From: CAZPMT01 sp964587655
Lineage (GTDB): Bacteria > Hydrogenedentota > Hydrogenedentia > Hydrogenedentales > SLHB01
NCBI GenBank assembly: GCA_964587655.1
Contig: CAZPMT010000093.1
Location: 1 to 21,776 of the forward strand
Direction: 5' to 3'
DNA length: 21,776 bases
Under the pieces are notes generated by a model. The model saw nothing but the letters and a program-made list of their open reading frames with translations. It searched no databases and was not told where the DNA came from. This document shows, one piece after another, positions 1-9,800 of this stretch; within the stretch, counting starts at the first letter, position 1; each line of letters begins with the position of its first letter. Made by a program: the position numbers and the translations under genes.

Positions 1-55
1 ACTTATACTACATCTGACGGCCCGATTTGTTACAAGTGGTGAGAAATCCGGGCTA
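1..55 (+). repeat. Left-edge terminal element, candidate end of an insertion sequence
   Basis: Positions 39-55 read GTGAGAAATCCGGGCTA. The same 17 bases occur inverted at the other end of the window (21725-21741) with one mismatch, and weaker similarity continues outward for about 10 bases. Here the element contains an in-frame TGA (40-42). Similarity to the repeat copy inside the downstream gene starts right where the element stops, at base 55. I read it as the end of an insertion sequence lying outside the window, but no transposase is visible, so the family is unknown. Confidence 0.5.
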
Positions 56-63
56 TCCGTCTG

Positions 64-1746
64 TTGCCACGCTGGGCCGGGATGGGTAGGGTAGGCGCCG
101 TGCGCCGGGTCTTGGAAATACTGATCCTACGCCAGTTGGAGTTGATGCTGACGCATCGGACCGAGGGATCCGCAGCTCTTGAAGACGTGGACGCGCTATG
201 CGCGGTATGGGCCGTTGGTCGCGATGAGGCACTGGGGCGTGCCATCGAGGAACAGGGCTATGTGGCGGCGCAGCCGGTGAACGTGCGGGTGTTGTCGGCA
301 CTGCGGGCGGACAAAGGAAAGTCCGTAGCTCAAGATGGAGCCACGATACAGGCGTTTGCCGAGGCGCTCCGTGATTCCGACCCGGTGCTAGCCCGGCGCG
401 CGGAGGCCACGCTGCGCGCCCTTGACGATCAGCGTGCCGTGGATGCGCTGTGCGCGATATGGGTCAGAGGGCGCGACGAGAAGCTGGGACGGATCATCGA
501 GGATCGCGGGTACGTGGCGGCGCAACCGGTCGAGGTGCGGGTGTTGTCGGCGCTACGGGCGAACAAGGGGATGTCCTTGGCCGAGGAAGTGCCGGCGCTT
601 CAATCGCTCGTGGAGGCAGCCCAAGATGCCGACGTCGTCTTGGCGCAACGAGCGGAGGCCACGCTGCGCGCCCTGAGCGCCCCTGAATTGCGCACGGCGT
701 TGTGCAGATTGGCCGTGTCCAGCCCAATGAGCGTAGCGGCCAAGATTTGCATCGAATATGGTTGGCGCCCCCCGGACCCGGAGGAGGCGTGCCTCTTTCT
801 ATTCGTGACGCGGCAACTCGATGCCTATTTTGGGGAGGATTACGAGTTCCAGAACCTGCTGCTGCAATACGACCGGGCGGATGCCACCGTGCGGGGGCAT
901 GTGATGGACGTAGCGCGGTCCGGCGACCGGCGGTGCGCCGGATTCTTCCTGGGCGCCGGAGGTGGCCTAGGCGGCACGCGAAAACCCTTGTCGGAATGCA
1001 CGGACCACGAAGTCCAATATGCCATCGAGTCGGGTCTGCGCCATCAGGACTGGCCTTGGCTGTTCCGGGCATTTCTGGGGTTGCCCCTGAAATACGGGTT
1101 CCGTTTGCTTGGACCTCTCCGCCGGTCAGGTTGGGAACCGGATACGGACGAACTGCGTCGTCTATGCACCCAGTTGTTGTTGGTTGGCCAAGATAATCCG
1201 GAGACGCTGCCACCGGAGCCGGAGACTCAGTTCGAGGCGGATTGCCCATTCGAACGCTGGCTGGCGGAAGGGCGGACCGGTGCGTTGGCGGCGATGGATG
1301 GGACCGAGCTGGTTGCACGGTTGGACACCGCGACACCACCAGAAGGGGTGGCCATTGTGGCAGCCCTGGCATCAAAATGTGAGCCGGGCCGTCCGGTGGC
1401 CGGCAAGATCCGCCAGAATCCGCACGCGCTGGTCCAGTTCGCGGGATATGCAATGGGACTGTGTACGCCGGATGCCAGTGGGGATCAAATGGATAACGCA
1501 TGGTGCTGGAGCGAGACGACGCAAGATTGGGTCGGCATAGAGCAGGAGTTCTGGCCAGCGAAGGCCACTCCGGCGGACCTGGACACAATCCGCTTGATGC
1601 CGCGTACAGCCGGGATGGGGAAGATGGGCGCCATGCGCAGAGTTCTTGAGACGCTTATCACTCACCGTATGGAGGGAACCAGCACGTTCGAAGAAGTGAC
1701 CATCGAGGTGGGCGAATTCGACGGCGAGTTCGAGGAAGCAGATTGA
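64..1746 (+). CDS. HEAT-like repeat protein, probably 5'-truncated
   Basis: The protein is 560 residues from a TTG codon; function is not recognised. Residues about 36-203 hold two nearly identical 84-residue helical repeats, each containing YVAAQPVxVRVLSALRA and ending RAEATLRAL. This looks like HEAT/Armadillo-type protein-binding repeats. A second pair sits at the two ends: MPRWAGMGRVGAVRRVLE (from residue 1) matches MPRTAGMGKMGAMRRVLE (from residue 512). That similarity extends three codons upstream of the TTG (IRL in both) and stops where the edge element begins. TTG is therefore probably not the true start, and the gene may have lost its 5' end. There is no signal peptide or membrane segment, so it should be cytosolic. 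It lies 16 bp upstream of a radical SAM gene on the same strand, probably in one transcript. From memory, similar repeats occur in proteins of AAA+/vWA/beta-propeller conflict systems; this is a hypothesis only. Confidence 0.72.
   Translation: MPRWAGMGRVGAVRRVLEILILRQLELMLTHRTEGSAALEDVDALCAVWAVGRDEALGRAIEEQGYVAAQPVNVRVLSALRADKGKSVAQDGATIQAFAEALRDSDPVLARRAEATLRALDDQRAVDALCAIWVRGRDEKLGRIIEDRGYVAAQPVEVRVLSALRANKGMSLAEEVPALQSLVEAAQDADVVLAQRAEATLRALSAPELRTALCRLAVSSPMSVAAKICIEYGWRPPDPEEACLFLFVTRQLDAYFGEDYEFQNLLLQYDRADATVRGHVMDVARSGDRRCAGFFLGAGGGLGGTRKPLSECTDHEVQYAIESGLRHQDWPWLFRAFLGLPLKYGFRLLGPLRRSGWEPDTDELRRLCTQLLLVGQDNPETLPPEPETQFEADCPFERWLAEGRTGALAAMDGTELVARLDTATPPEGVAIVAALASKCEPGRPVAGKIRQNPHALVQFAGYAMGLCTPDASGDQMDNAWCWSETTQDWVGIEQEFWPAKATPADLDTIRLMPRTAGMGKMGAMRRVLETLITHRMEGTSTFEEVTIEVGEFDGEFEEAD
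169..672 (+). repeat. Tandem 2 x 252 bp duplication inside the HEAT-like gene
   Basis: Units 169-420 and 421-672 are in frame, 84 codons each. DNA similarity is strongest around 259-325 versus 511-577 and at the unit ends, where a run near GCGGAGGCCACGCTGCGCGC is identical. Such closeness at the nucleotide level points to a recent duplication or gene conversion of a helical repeat. Confidence 0.8.
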
Positions 1747-1762
1747 ACTCAGGGCACAGGCT

Positions 1763-2353
1763 ATGAAATCAGGCACGCGCCTCCAGTTACATGCGTTCGA
1801 ACCCGCCAGCCGCGCCAACGGCCCGGGGTTGAGGGCTGTGCTCTGGTTCCAAGGGTGTACACTGAACTGCCCCGGATGCTTCAATCCCGCCATGCACGAT
1901 TCCGAAGGTGGCCACGAAACAACGACTGAGGAGACTGTCCAAGAAATCCTATCTCGTAAAGACCAAATCGAGGGCGTCTCCTTTTCCGGCGGCGAGCCTT
2001 TTCAACAACCCGAGGCGCTTCTCGACATTGCCGCCCACGTTCAAGCCGCCGCACTCACCATCATCATCTTTACCGGCTACACCCTTGACGAGGTAAACCG
2101 TTTATCTCTCGGCCCAGCCATTCTCAGTCGCACGGATATCCTGATAGCGGGCCGCTACGACCACGCGCATCACGTCGGCAGCGGCCTACTCGGTTCCGGC
2201 AACCAACAGATACATTTCCTCACGTCCCGTTACACCCCGCACGACCTCGTTCCCATTCCCAATACCGAAGTCATCATTCACAAAGATGGCAGCATCACAA
2301 TTACCGGCATACAAGACCGTTTGCGCCTGTCGCTTCCCACCGAGAATCTCTGA
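1763..2353 (+). CDS. Radical SAM / 4Fe-4S single-cluster protein, NrdG-activase-like
   Basis: The protein is 196 residues. Cys32, Cys36 and Cys39 (GCTLNCPGC) form the CxxxCxxC motif that binds the 4Fe-4S cluster and S-adenosylmethionine in radical SAM enzymes. GGEP at residues 76-79 is the usual SAM-contact motif. The length and the NGPGLRAVLWFQGC beginning resemble the activating enzyme of anaerobic ribonucleotide reductase (NrdG) and a related family annotated as 4Fe-4S single cluster domain proteins. No nrdD-type glycyl radical enzyme is present, so ribonucleotide reductase activation is not supported by context. It follows the HEAT-like gene by 16 bp, so the two are probably co-transcribed. 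I recall such small radical SAM proteins beside AAA+/vWA ternary systems, which would fit, but I cannot confirm it. The Shine-Dalgarno sequence is weak, consistent with coupling to the gene before it. The reaction and substrate are unknown. Confidence 0.82.
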   Translation: MKSGTRLQLHAFEPASRANGPGLRAVLWFQGCTLNCPGCFNPAMHDSEGGHETTTEETVQEILSRKDQIEGVSFSGGEPFQQPEALLDIAAHVQAAALTIIIFTGYTLDEVNRLSLGPAILSRTDILIAGRYDHAHHVGSGLLGSGNQQIHFLTSRYTPHDLVPIPNTEVIIHKDGSITITGIQDRLRLSLPTENL

Positions 2354-2431
2354 ACACCAAGCTTCGCATCCGAAAACCTTGGGGTGGCGTAGAAAATACG
2401 GATTTGGCAATCTAAGAACATCGGATGGCGG

Positions 2432-3488
2432 CTAATCGATTAGGAGGGCCACCGCATCCGAGAGATTCTTGGGTGAGAGATGCGCGTAGATCATGGTCAT
2501 TCTCAATGCCGAGTGCCCCAGTAATTCGCGCACCACGTTGAGATCGCAGCCACGCATGACCAGCTTACTTGCGAAGGCATGACGAACGTCGTGCCAGCGG
2601 AAATTCGCGATGCCCGCTTCCTTCAGGACGGCCCGCCACGCCGCATCCACATTGTTGAAGCGGCCGCCATCACGCGATTTGAAGAGAAACCCCTCGCCGG
2701 ACGTTTGCACCCGCCAATCCCTGAGAACGCCCAGCGCCGTAGCGTTAGCCGGGATGTACCGCGTCTTGCCGTTCTTGGTGGTCTCACCCCGAATCCGTAA
2801 GCAGGGCTCGGTCGAAACTCACATCGCGCCACTCGATGCTGAACAATTCGCCACGTCGCAGCACCGTGTGAAGGGACAACAACACCATTGGCTTCAAATG
2901 CTCAACAAACCGCCCTGCTCGAAGATCGGGCAGTTTCTCATAGTGATACTTGTCCCGCCATTCGTTTGCGCGGGTCCGTCCGTCTCGGATGCGCTCCTCA
3001 CGTGTGTCGAGGGCCGCGAGGAGGCGCGCCTCTTCATCAGGCTCGAGGTAGCGGACCCTGTTGCCGGTGTCGACCTTCTGCAGTTTAACCTTGGCCAGCG
3101 GATGCTCCTTCAACAGTCCCCATTCGACACCCTTCGACAGAGCCGCCTTCAACGCTGCTATGTCGCGGTTACAGGTGGAAGCAGAGCGACCGTCATTGAG
3201 TCGCTTGGCGCGCCACTTCTCGATCTGCCAAGGAGTCACTTCATTCAGTCTCTCGACAAGCAGATCTGAAAAGCACGCTTTCAGCCGAGCGAGCGTCTGA
3301 CCGCCCCTCTTGCGATGGGTCACAACCCACGGGGTGTACTCCTTGTCGAAGAAGCTCTCGATCGTGTGGCCACACGACACACGCCGCTCCTCAGCCGGGT
3401 CCTTTCCCTGAGCTACGTCCGCAAGAACCAGCTTTGCCTTCTCACGTGCTTGCGCAGGCGAGAGCACTTTGTCCGATCCGAGCCGCAC
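2432..3488 (-). pseudogene. Tyrosine-recombinase integrase, frameshifted
   Basis: Two consecutive frames together give one integrase. The first (3488 to about 2795) has the end of an arm-binding domain (LSPAQAREKAK...GKDPAEER), a core-binding domain, and the first catalytic Arg in LHTVLRRGELFSIEWRD. The second (about 2798 to 2432) has the beta-strand Lys region (TTKNGKTRYIP), the HxxR box (HDVRHAFAS), the second His (LLGHSALRMT) and the Tyr nucleophile in IYAHL. All catalytic residues survive, but an extra base at about 2791-2800 shifts the frame; removing one G would restore ALLTIRGETTKNGK. The 5' part is also uncertain: the frame opens only shortly before the GTG at 3488, and a plausible ATG at 3594 is in another frame. 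It is either a recently killed integrase or a sequencing error. It lies convergent to the HEAT/radical SAM pair, which it may have mobilised. No tRNA target or att repeat is seen. Confidence 0.85.
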
Positions 3489-3880
3489 GCGAGTCCGACC
3501 GAGGTCCTTGTCGTCTAAGCGTTGTGATCTTGCAGGCGAAGATCTTTTTCGTCTGCTCCAGTCTATTGCGGAAGGCTTCTCGCGGCCTCTTCATGCCGAC
3601 GGGCAAGTCAAACCATTATGAAGCAGTGCCAAGCCGTATGTGCAACCGTTGTCCGCCTCATCGCGGCGTGCAAACCACTGTCGGTAAAGCACTTCGCAAA
3701 ACCATTGACACTTTGTGCGGGTCCGCATAAGGGCACCGTAAGGCCTTGGATAAGACCGCGCGAGGAGAGAATCGCGTAAGCGTCCGGTGAAAGCCGTCTT
3801 CCGCTTTTGGATGCGATCTCGGGCCGTGTATTGAGTGTAGCTTCGCTCTACCCGCGTATGCGCATTTCGGAAGGCGGCTT
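3489..3880. other. Intergenic stretch behind the integrase
   Basis: These 392 bp separate the integrase from the 3' end of the glucan synthase gene. They contain what may be the decayed 5' end of the integrase (an ATG on the minus strand at 3594 opens a short basic frame that runs out of phase), one copy of a 68-nt repeat (3635-3702), and most of a 16-bp inverted repeat (3788-3883). I see no convincing intact gene or tRNA. Confidence 0.6.
3635..3702 (+). repeat. 68-nt degenerate repeat, copy 1
   Basis: This matches 13001-13068 without gaps at 51 of 68 positions, counted by eye. The most conserved parts are CGTATGTGC at the start, CGGTAAAGCAC near the end and GCAAAAC at the end. Both copies are in the same orientation, one on each side of the 8.9 kb glucan synthase gene. 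Two frames show protein-level similarity between the copies, so it may be the remnant of a duplicated short coding stretch or a dispersed non-coding element. Confidence 0.65.
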
Positions 3881-3883
3881 TCA
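3788..3883. repeat. Inverted repeat with 16-bp arms over the glucan synthase stop codon
   Basis: The arms are TGAAAGCCGTCTTCCG (3788-3803) and CGGAAGGCGGCTTTCA (3868-3883), complementary except for one pair that would be a wobble in RNA. The right arm contains the stop codon of the minus-strand gene (3881-3883). The 64-nt loop holds GC-rich sequence. It could act as a 3' mRNA hairpin or transcription stop, although no U-run follows, or be a REP-like dispersed element. Confidence 0.6.
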
Positions 3884-6800
3884 GTCAACTTCCACCTCAA
3901 CGTCGTGTCGGTTGCGGTCATCGATCAGATGGACCGTCTTGTCGGGCTGTTCGGCCCCATCCAACAGTACTCGGTTGACGGACTTCCCGCCGCCCGCGTT
4001 GCGGACGGTGATGTGGTAGAAGGTCTCGCGGTTGCGGTAGTTGATCTTGAACGCTTGCCATTGCGGCGGGAGACAGGGGGCAAATCGAAGTATGCCGGCC
4101 TGCAATTGCAGGCCGAGCAGGGACTCCGTGATGAGTCGGTACATCCAACCGGACGAACCGGTGTACCACGTCCATCCGCCGCGGCCCGTGTGAGGGGGAG
4201 CGGCATAGACGTCGGCCGCCATGACATATGGTTCCACTTTGTAGATTTGCATGTGCTCGGGTGATTCGCCGTGAGCGATTGGGTTGAGCAGAGAGAACAG
4301 TTCCCAGGCGCGCTTGGAATCCCCCATATCGGCAAATGCCATAGCGGCCCAAATCGCCGCATGGGTGTATTGTCCGCCGTTTTCCCGCACGCCGGGGATG
4401 TATCCCTTGATATAACCCGGGTTGAGTTCCGACTTGTCGAACGGGGGGGCGAAGAGCTGAACGAGTTGTGCATCGCGGCGGACCAACCTACGGTCGACGC
4501 TGTCCATTGCGGACCGGGTGCGGCCGCGCTCGCCCGCTCGAGAGAGAACCGACCAACTCTGTGGAATCGAATCGATTTGGCATTCCGGGTTTTCCGCCGA
4601 GCCGAGCGGTTCGCCGTTATCGAAGAAGGCCCGTCGGTACCACTGCCCGTCCCAGGCCGTGTCTTCTATGTGAAGGCGTAATCGTCCCGCCTCGGCCAGG
4701 CACTTGTCGGCGAAGGCGGTGTCATCACGCCGGCGGGCTTGTTCCGCAAAACGCGTCAGGACATCGTAAAGGAAGAATCCGAGCCAGACGCTCTCGCCCT
4801 TTCCCAGTTCTCCGACGAGATTCATCCCGTCGTTCCAATCGCCGCTGCCCATCAGGGGCAGGCCGTGGACTCCGAAACGCAGGCCGTTGTTGATCGCCCG
4901 CACGCAGTGTTCGTAAAGTGTTTCGACCTCGTCGGAGACCTGTGGCAGGTCGTAGTAGGAGTCCTCCTCAGGGCGAAGGGGGCGCCCGTTAAGGAACGGC
5001 ACTGGTTCTTCCAGCACGCTGGTGTCCCCTGTGGCGTTCACGTACCGGCAGGTGGCGTATGGCAACCATAGATAGTCATCGGAGCAGTGCGTCCGCACGC
5101 CCCGGCCCGACGGGGGGTGCCACCAATGCTGCACGTCCCCGTCGTGAAACTGTCTCGCCGCCGCGAGAAGCAAGTGCGCGCGCAACATTAGCGGTTCGGC
5201 GTGCAGGAGGGCCATTGCGTCCTGCAACTGGTCACGGAATCCGTACGCTCCGCCCGACTGGTAGAAGCCCGTCCGCGCCCACATTCGGCATGAGAGGGTT
5301 TGATAAATTAGCCAACCGTTGGCCAGGAAGTTGACTGCCGGGTCGGGCGTATCGACATACAGTACGCCCAGCGTGCGACTCCAGTAATCCCACACGTCCT
5401 CAAGGGCCCGTTGCGCTCCCGAGACGCCACGAGTCTGCTGAATGATCTGCCTCGCCTGCTCTTCCGATTCCGCGGCGCCAAGGGTAAAGACTATTTCCTT
5501 TTCCTGCCCGTCATCCAGATCCACCGGCACTTGTATCGCCGCGCATGGGTCGAGTCCGGCGCCCACGCGGCCGGAAAGACGGATGCGGTTCAGGGCCGCC
5601 GGGTTGGCAGGCGTCCCGTTGCGGCCGAGGAACTCGGTACGGTCGGCCGTTATCGTACGCGCGGTTTCGCTCGTGTCGGCGAATACCACCCACCCGCCAA
5701 ACTCCAAATTGTAAGCGTTTCGCGCGAAGATCGCGCCGGTTATCGGATCAATCTCCGTGACGACGTGCATGAGCGTCTTGTCCCGCGACTCGCCCAACAC
5801 CAGTTCCCAGTAAGCGGTGACGGAGAAGCGGCGGCGCCGACCCGAGCGGTTCGCAATCTTGAGCCGTGCGAACTTCACGCGAGCATCCGTGGCAACGTAC
5901 ATGGTTAGCTCGCTGGCGACACCATCTTCCTGGTACTCGAAGATGCTATAGCCGAAGCCGTGGCGGGCGACATACGCCATGGCCCCGCGCGCGGGCTGGG
6001 GAGAAGGAGACCAGACGCGGCCGGTCTCTTCGTCGCGGATGTACAACGCTTCACCACCGCCGCCACTCACAGGATCATTGCTCCAGGGCGTCAGACGGAA
6101 GTCGTGACTGTTCTCCGCCCACGTATAGACTCCCCCACTCTCCGACACGACCGTTCCGAATTGTGGGTTGGCGATGACGTTGACCCATGGCGCGGGAGTG
6201 TTCTCGCCGGGCCTCAGGATCATGATGTATTCGCGACCGTCGCGTGTGAAGCCGCCGATGCCATTGAAGAAAGCGAGATCGTAATAGGGTGCTTCCGCCG
6301 TGGCCGTTGTTGCCTGGCGACGCACCGGTTTGAGAATCGCTATTGGCGCCTGGACCTGCCCGCGCCGCTCCACCCGCTTGAGAACCGCCATTGGCGCCTG
6401 TACCCGCCTGCGCCGCTCCACCTGCTCCGGCAGCGTCCCGGCATCATCCACGAGCACGACACGCGCCACGGCCTGCAGGAGCGCGCGATCCTCCTCCGCA
6501 ATTTGTTCTGCCCGGCGCAGAAACACCCCACCGGGCTTGTCCACCATGACCGCCTCAGAGCTTGCCGCGATAAGGCCCATGATCGTATTGTGTAACTCTT
6601 GGCGATAGACAGAATCGTCCTCGTTCCAAATCACCAGGTCTACTTCCAGCCCTTTCATCCGCCAATATGCGTGTGCTTGGACCGCCTGACGAACCAAGTC
6701 GAGCTTGTCCCGGTCACGGATACGGACCAAGACGATGGGAAGGTCGCCGGAGATCCCGTAGCCCCAGAGTCCCGATTGCCCGCGTCGATTCCGAGCCAGA

Positions 6801-9800
6801 ATGCTGGAACTCGACCGATAACGTGGCGTTGGGTAGATCACTGAACCCGCCAACCGCCCGTATATCTGCGCCTCGGCCTCCACGACGTTGAGGTGATGCA
6901 GTTCGGCATTGCTGTGCGTCCAAGCCAGATCGAAGACGCGGTCGGCAAGCCGGGGATCGTGATATTTGTCCACCAACGCCGCCGCTGCCTCGCGCGTCTC
7001 GGCGACGCCTGTGACCAAGTCTATTCGCGCCTTTTCGTTCGGCTGAATACGGACGGCGTGGCGGATGGAGGCCACGGGGTCGAGCACGGATCCCTCGCTG
7101 TCCGACAATAGCCCACCGCCGGCCATCGCCGCCGGCGCCGCCAAAGTCCTGCCTCTACCCACGAACTTCGTACGGTCGGTCTCGAACGATATCTCGCCGC
7201 TCGCCTCGCCCTGTACCGTCATCAAGTGAACCATCCACGGAGACCGTTCCTCCGCTGAACGAGGACGGCGGGTGCAGAGTATAGCCTGTTGTGATCGCAC
7301 CAGTTCCGTCTGTACAAACAGGTTGCTGAAGGCCGGATGGGCCAGGTCCTGACCGGCCGGCGCCAGGACGACCTCCGCATAGCTTGTTACTTCAATCGTC
7401 CGTGGCCTGTCGGAGCGGTTCGTGATGGTGATGCGGCGCAGTTCAATGTCATCTTCAGGCGAGACGCTGATTTCCGTGTGGGTCTCAATATCGTCGTCCC
7501 AACGGTGGAACTCGGCCTTCCCTTGCGCAAAGATCGCCTCGTACGACTTGGATGCTTGGAGGGTCGGTTGGTAGCCAATGGACCAGAACCGCCCGCTGTT
7601 CAAGTCGCGCACATAGCAGAACGTCCCCCAGCAATCGCGGGTCGGATCCTCCCGCCACCTCGTGACCGCCAGATCGCGCCAGCGGCTATATCCTCCACCG
7701 GCACTGCTCACCATGACGTGATACCGCCCGTTGGAGAGCAGGTGCACCTCCGGCACAGGGCTACTCGGATCGGTGAGGACGCGCACGGTTCCTTCCGACT
7801 CGGCCGATGCCGCGCGCGTGACGTTGGCCTCGACTGCGTGTGGAAAGATCGGCCCTGTTGTTTTGGGAATCCGTTCCTGGAGCAGCAAACCGGTCGCCTG
7901 GAGCGTGAGGTCCGCTTGAAAGCGGCGCTGCATCGGGCGATCGAGCAGGAGGTACGCCAGCGACAGTAGGCTCATCCCTTCGTGGTGCGTCATAAAAGAC
8001 CGGACGGTTGCGCTGCCGACTCCGAGCGGCAGGCGAGACGGGGTGTAGTCGATTGCCTCGTAAAAACCGTATGGGCCCTGACGCCCTTCGGCGGTGAGGC
8101 GCTCGAGGTTTCGGCACGCGGCCTCGGGCGCCACCATCAGCGCCATGACCGTGGCGTACGGCGCAACAACGAGGTCCTCGGCGAGTCCTCGCTTGAGTCC
8201 CAGCCCCGGTACGCCGAAGGCCCGATACTGGTAGTCCAGGTGTGCGTCCCATGCGTTGAACCCGGACTCGGAAATCCCCCAAGGCACTCCACGCTGTTTC
8301 CCATATTCGATCTGCCGCCGCACGACTGCTCTGTAGGTCTGGTTCAACAGCGTGTTCTCGTAGGTCGGCATCACGAGTAGCGGCATGAGGTACTCGAACA
8401 TCGAACCGCTCCAACTGAGCAGTGCCGGGGCGCCTCTCGACGTGGTGAGCAATCGGCCGAGGGCGAACCAATGCTCTTGGCCCAACTGTCCCTGCGAAAT
8501 GGCGTAGAAGCTCGCGAGGCGGGCCTCGGAGGCGAGCAGATCGTAGAACCCGGTGTCCATACGGTGATCGCCGGCGTTGTAGCCAATGGAAAGCAGGTCA
8601 CGGGATTCGTCAAACAGAAACGAGAAGTCCATGTCCGAGAACTCGCCGCAATGGTCCGCAGCGGCTTCGATCTCCCGAATGCGTTCCAAGGCGTACCGGG
8701 AAGCGTCCAGGATCGCGCCGCGGAGGCTGGTGAGCCATGCGCTGGCATCCGAATTCTCGAGGGAAACGGCGCCACCGCAATCCGCTTTACGGAACCCCGC
8801 CAGGATCCCATCGAGCAACGGCAGCAACGACTGCTTCAGCGCGGCCACCTGGCGGAGAGTCGGGACGTCTTCGAGTCGCCCCAACAATTCGTGCAACTCA
8901 TCGAGCCGGTTACCGTGCTGCCAGAGGCCCTCGGGCGGCGGCGGGAGTAGCGCCCACGGGGCAAGATGGGCGATGTCGTCGCGATGATCGACTGCGCATC
9001 GCTCTAACGCCCTTGCCCACGTTTGAGACTCCCGGTCCAGTCCGTTGATTTGGTCAAGATCGCTCGCCCAATCCGCCAAACGCTGCAAGAGCAGAATTGA
9101 AGCACCGAGGGCGCTTGGAGGATTCCTCAATTCCGTCTCGAGCCGCTCGACTTTATGCAGGGCCTCTCTTGCGGGCGGAAGATCGAGACCCGGCTCCAGC
9201 GCCCCGATAAGACCACGGACCACGTCGAGCAGCACGCGCGCCGTGTCCTGCACACCGTCGAACACCCGCAGCGGAAGGATCTTTGCGTCGATCAGTTCCA
9301 ATAACCCGCTTCGCAACACGAGTAGATGCCCAGCGAGGTTCCCGCTGTCTATTGTGGAAACGTACCGTGGCGGCAATGCCTCGAGTGAATGCGTGTCATA
9401 CCAGTTGTAAAAGTGGCCGCGATGTCTCTCGAGGCGGCCCATGGTTAGGAGCGTCTTTTCGGTCCGTTGCAGCAATTGCGCGGCGGAGCAATACCCGAAG
9501 TCATACGCGGAGAGGTTCGAGAGCAATGTCACCCCGATGTTCGTGGGACTGGTCCGCGAAGCGATGTTTAGCGCCGGATGCTCCTGGAAATTGTCCGGCG
9601 GAAGCCAGTTCTCTTGCGGCGTAACGAACGTCTCGAAGTACCCCCACGTTCGGCGTGCAAGCTTTCTCAGAAAGACGATCTGTCCTTCGGAGAGTTGTGG
9701 TTCTCGTGTCGGGATGGGACGGCTTAGCCACCATGCGATGACCGGTGAGGCCAGCCATAGTCCCAGGAACGGCGCGCTCACCGGGATGCACTCCCGTCGA

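Noticed and set aside
494..1588. 364-codon frame antisense to the HEAT-like gene
   Set aside because: A high-GC shadow frame: proline/arginine-rich, no motifs, while the sense strand has a repeat protein with conserved residues.
2354..2400. Possible terminator hairpin after the radical SAM gene (CCAAG...CTTGG)
   Set aside because: Only a 5-bp stem with a loop of about 17 nt and no U-run.
2784..2802. Programmed frameshift in the integrase
   Set aside because: No slippery heptamer or downstream structure is seen at the junction; a one-base insertion explains it better.
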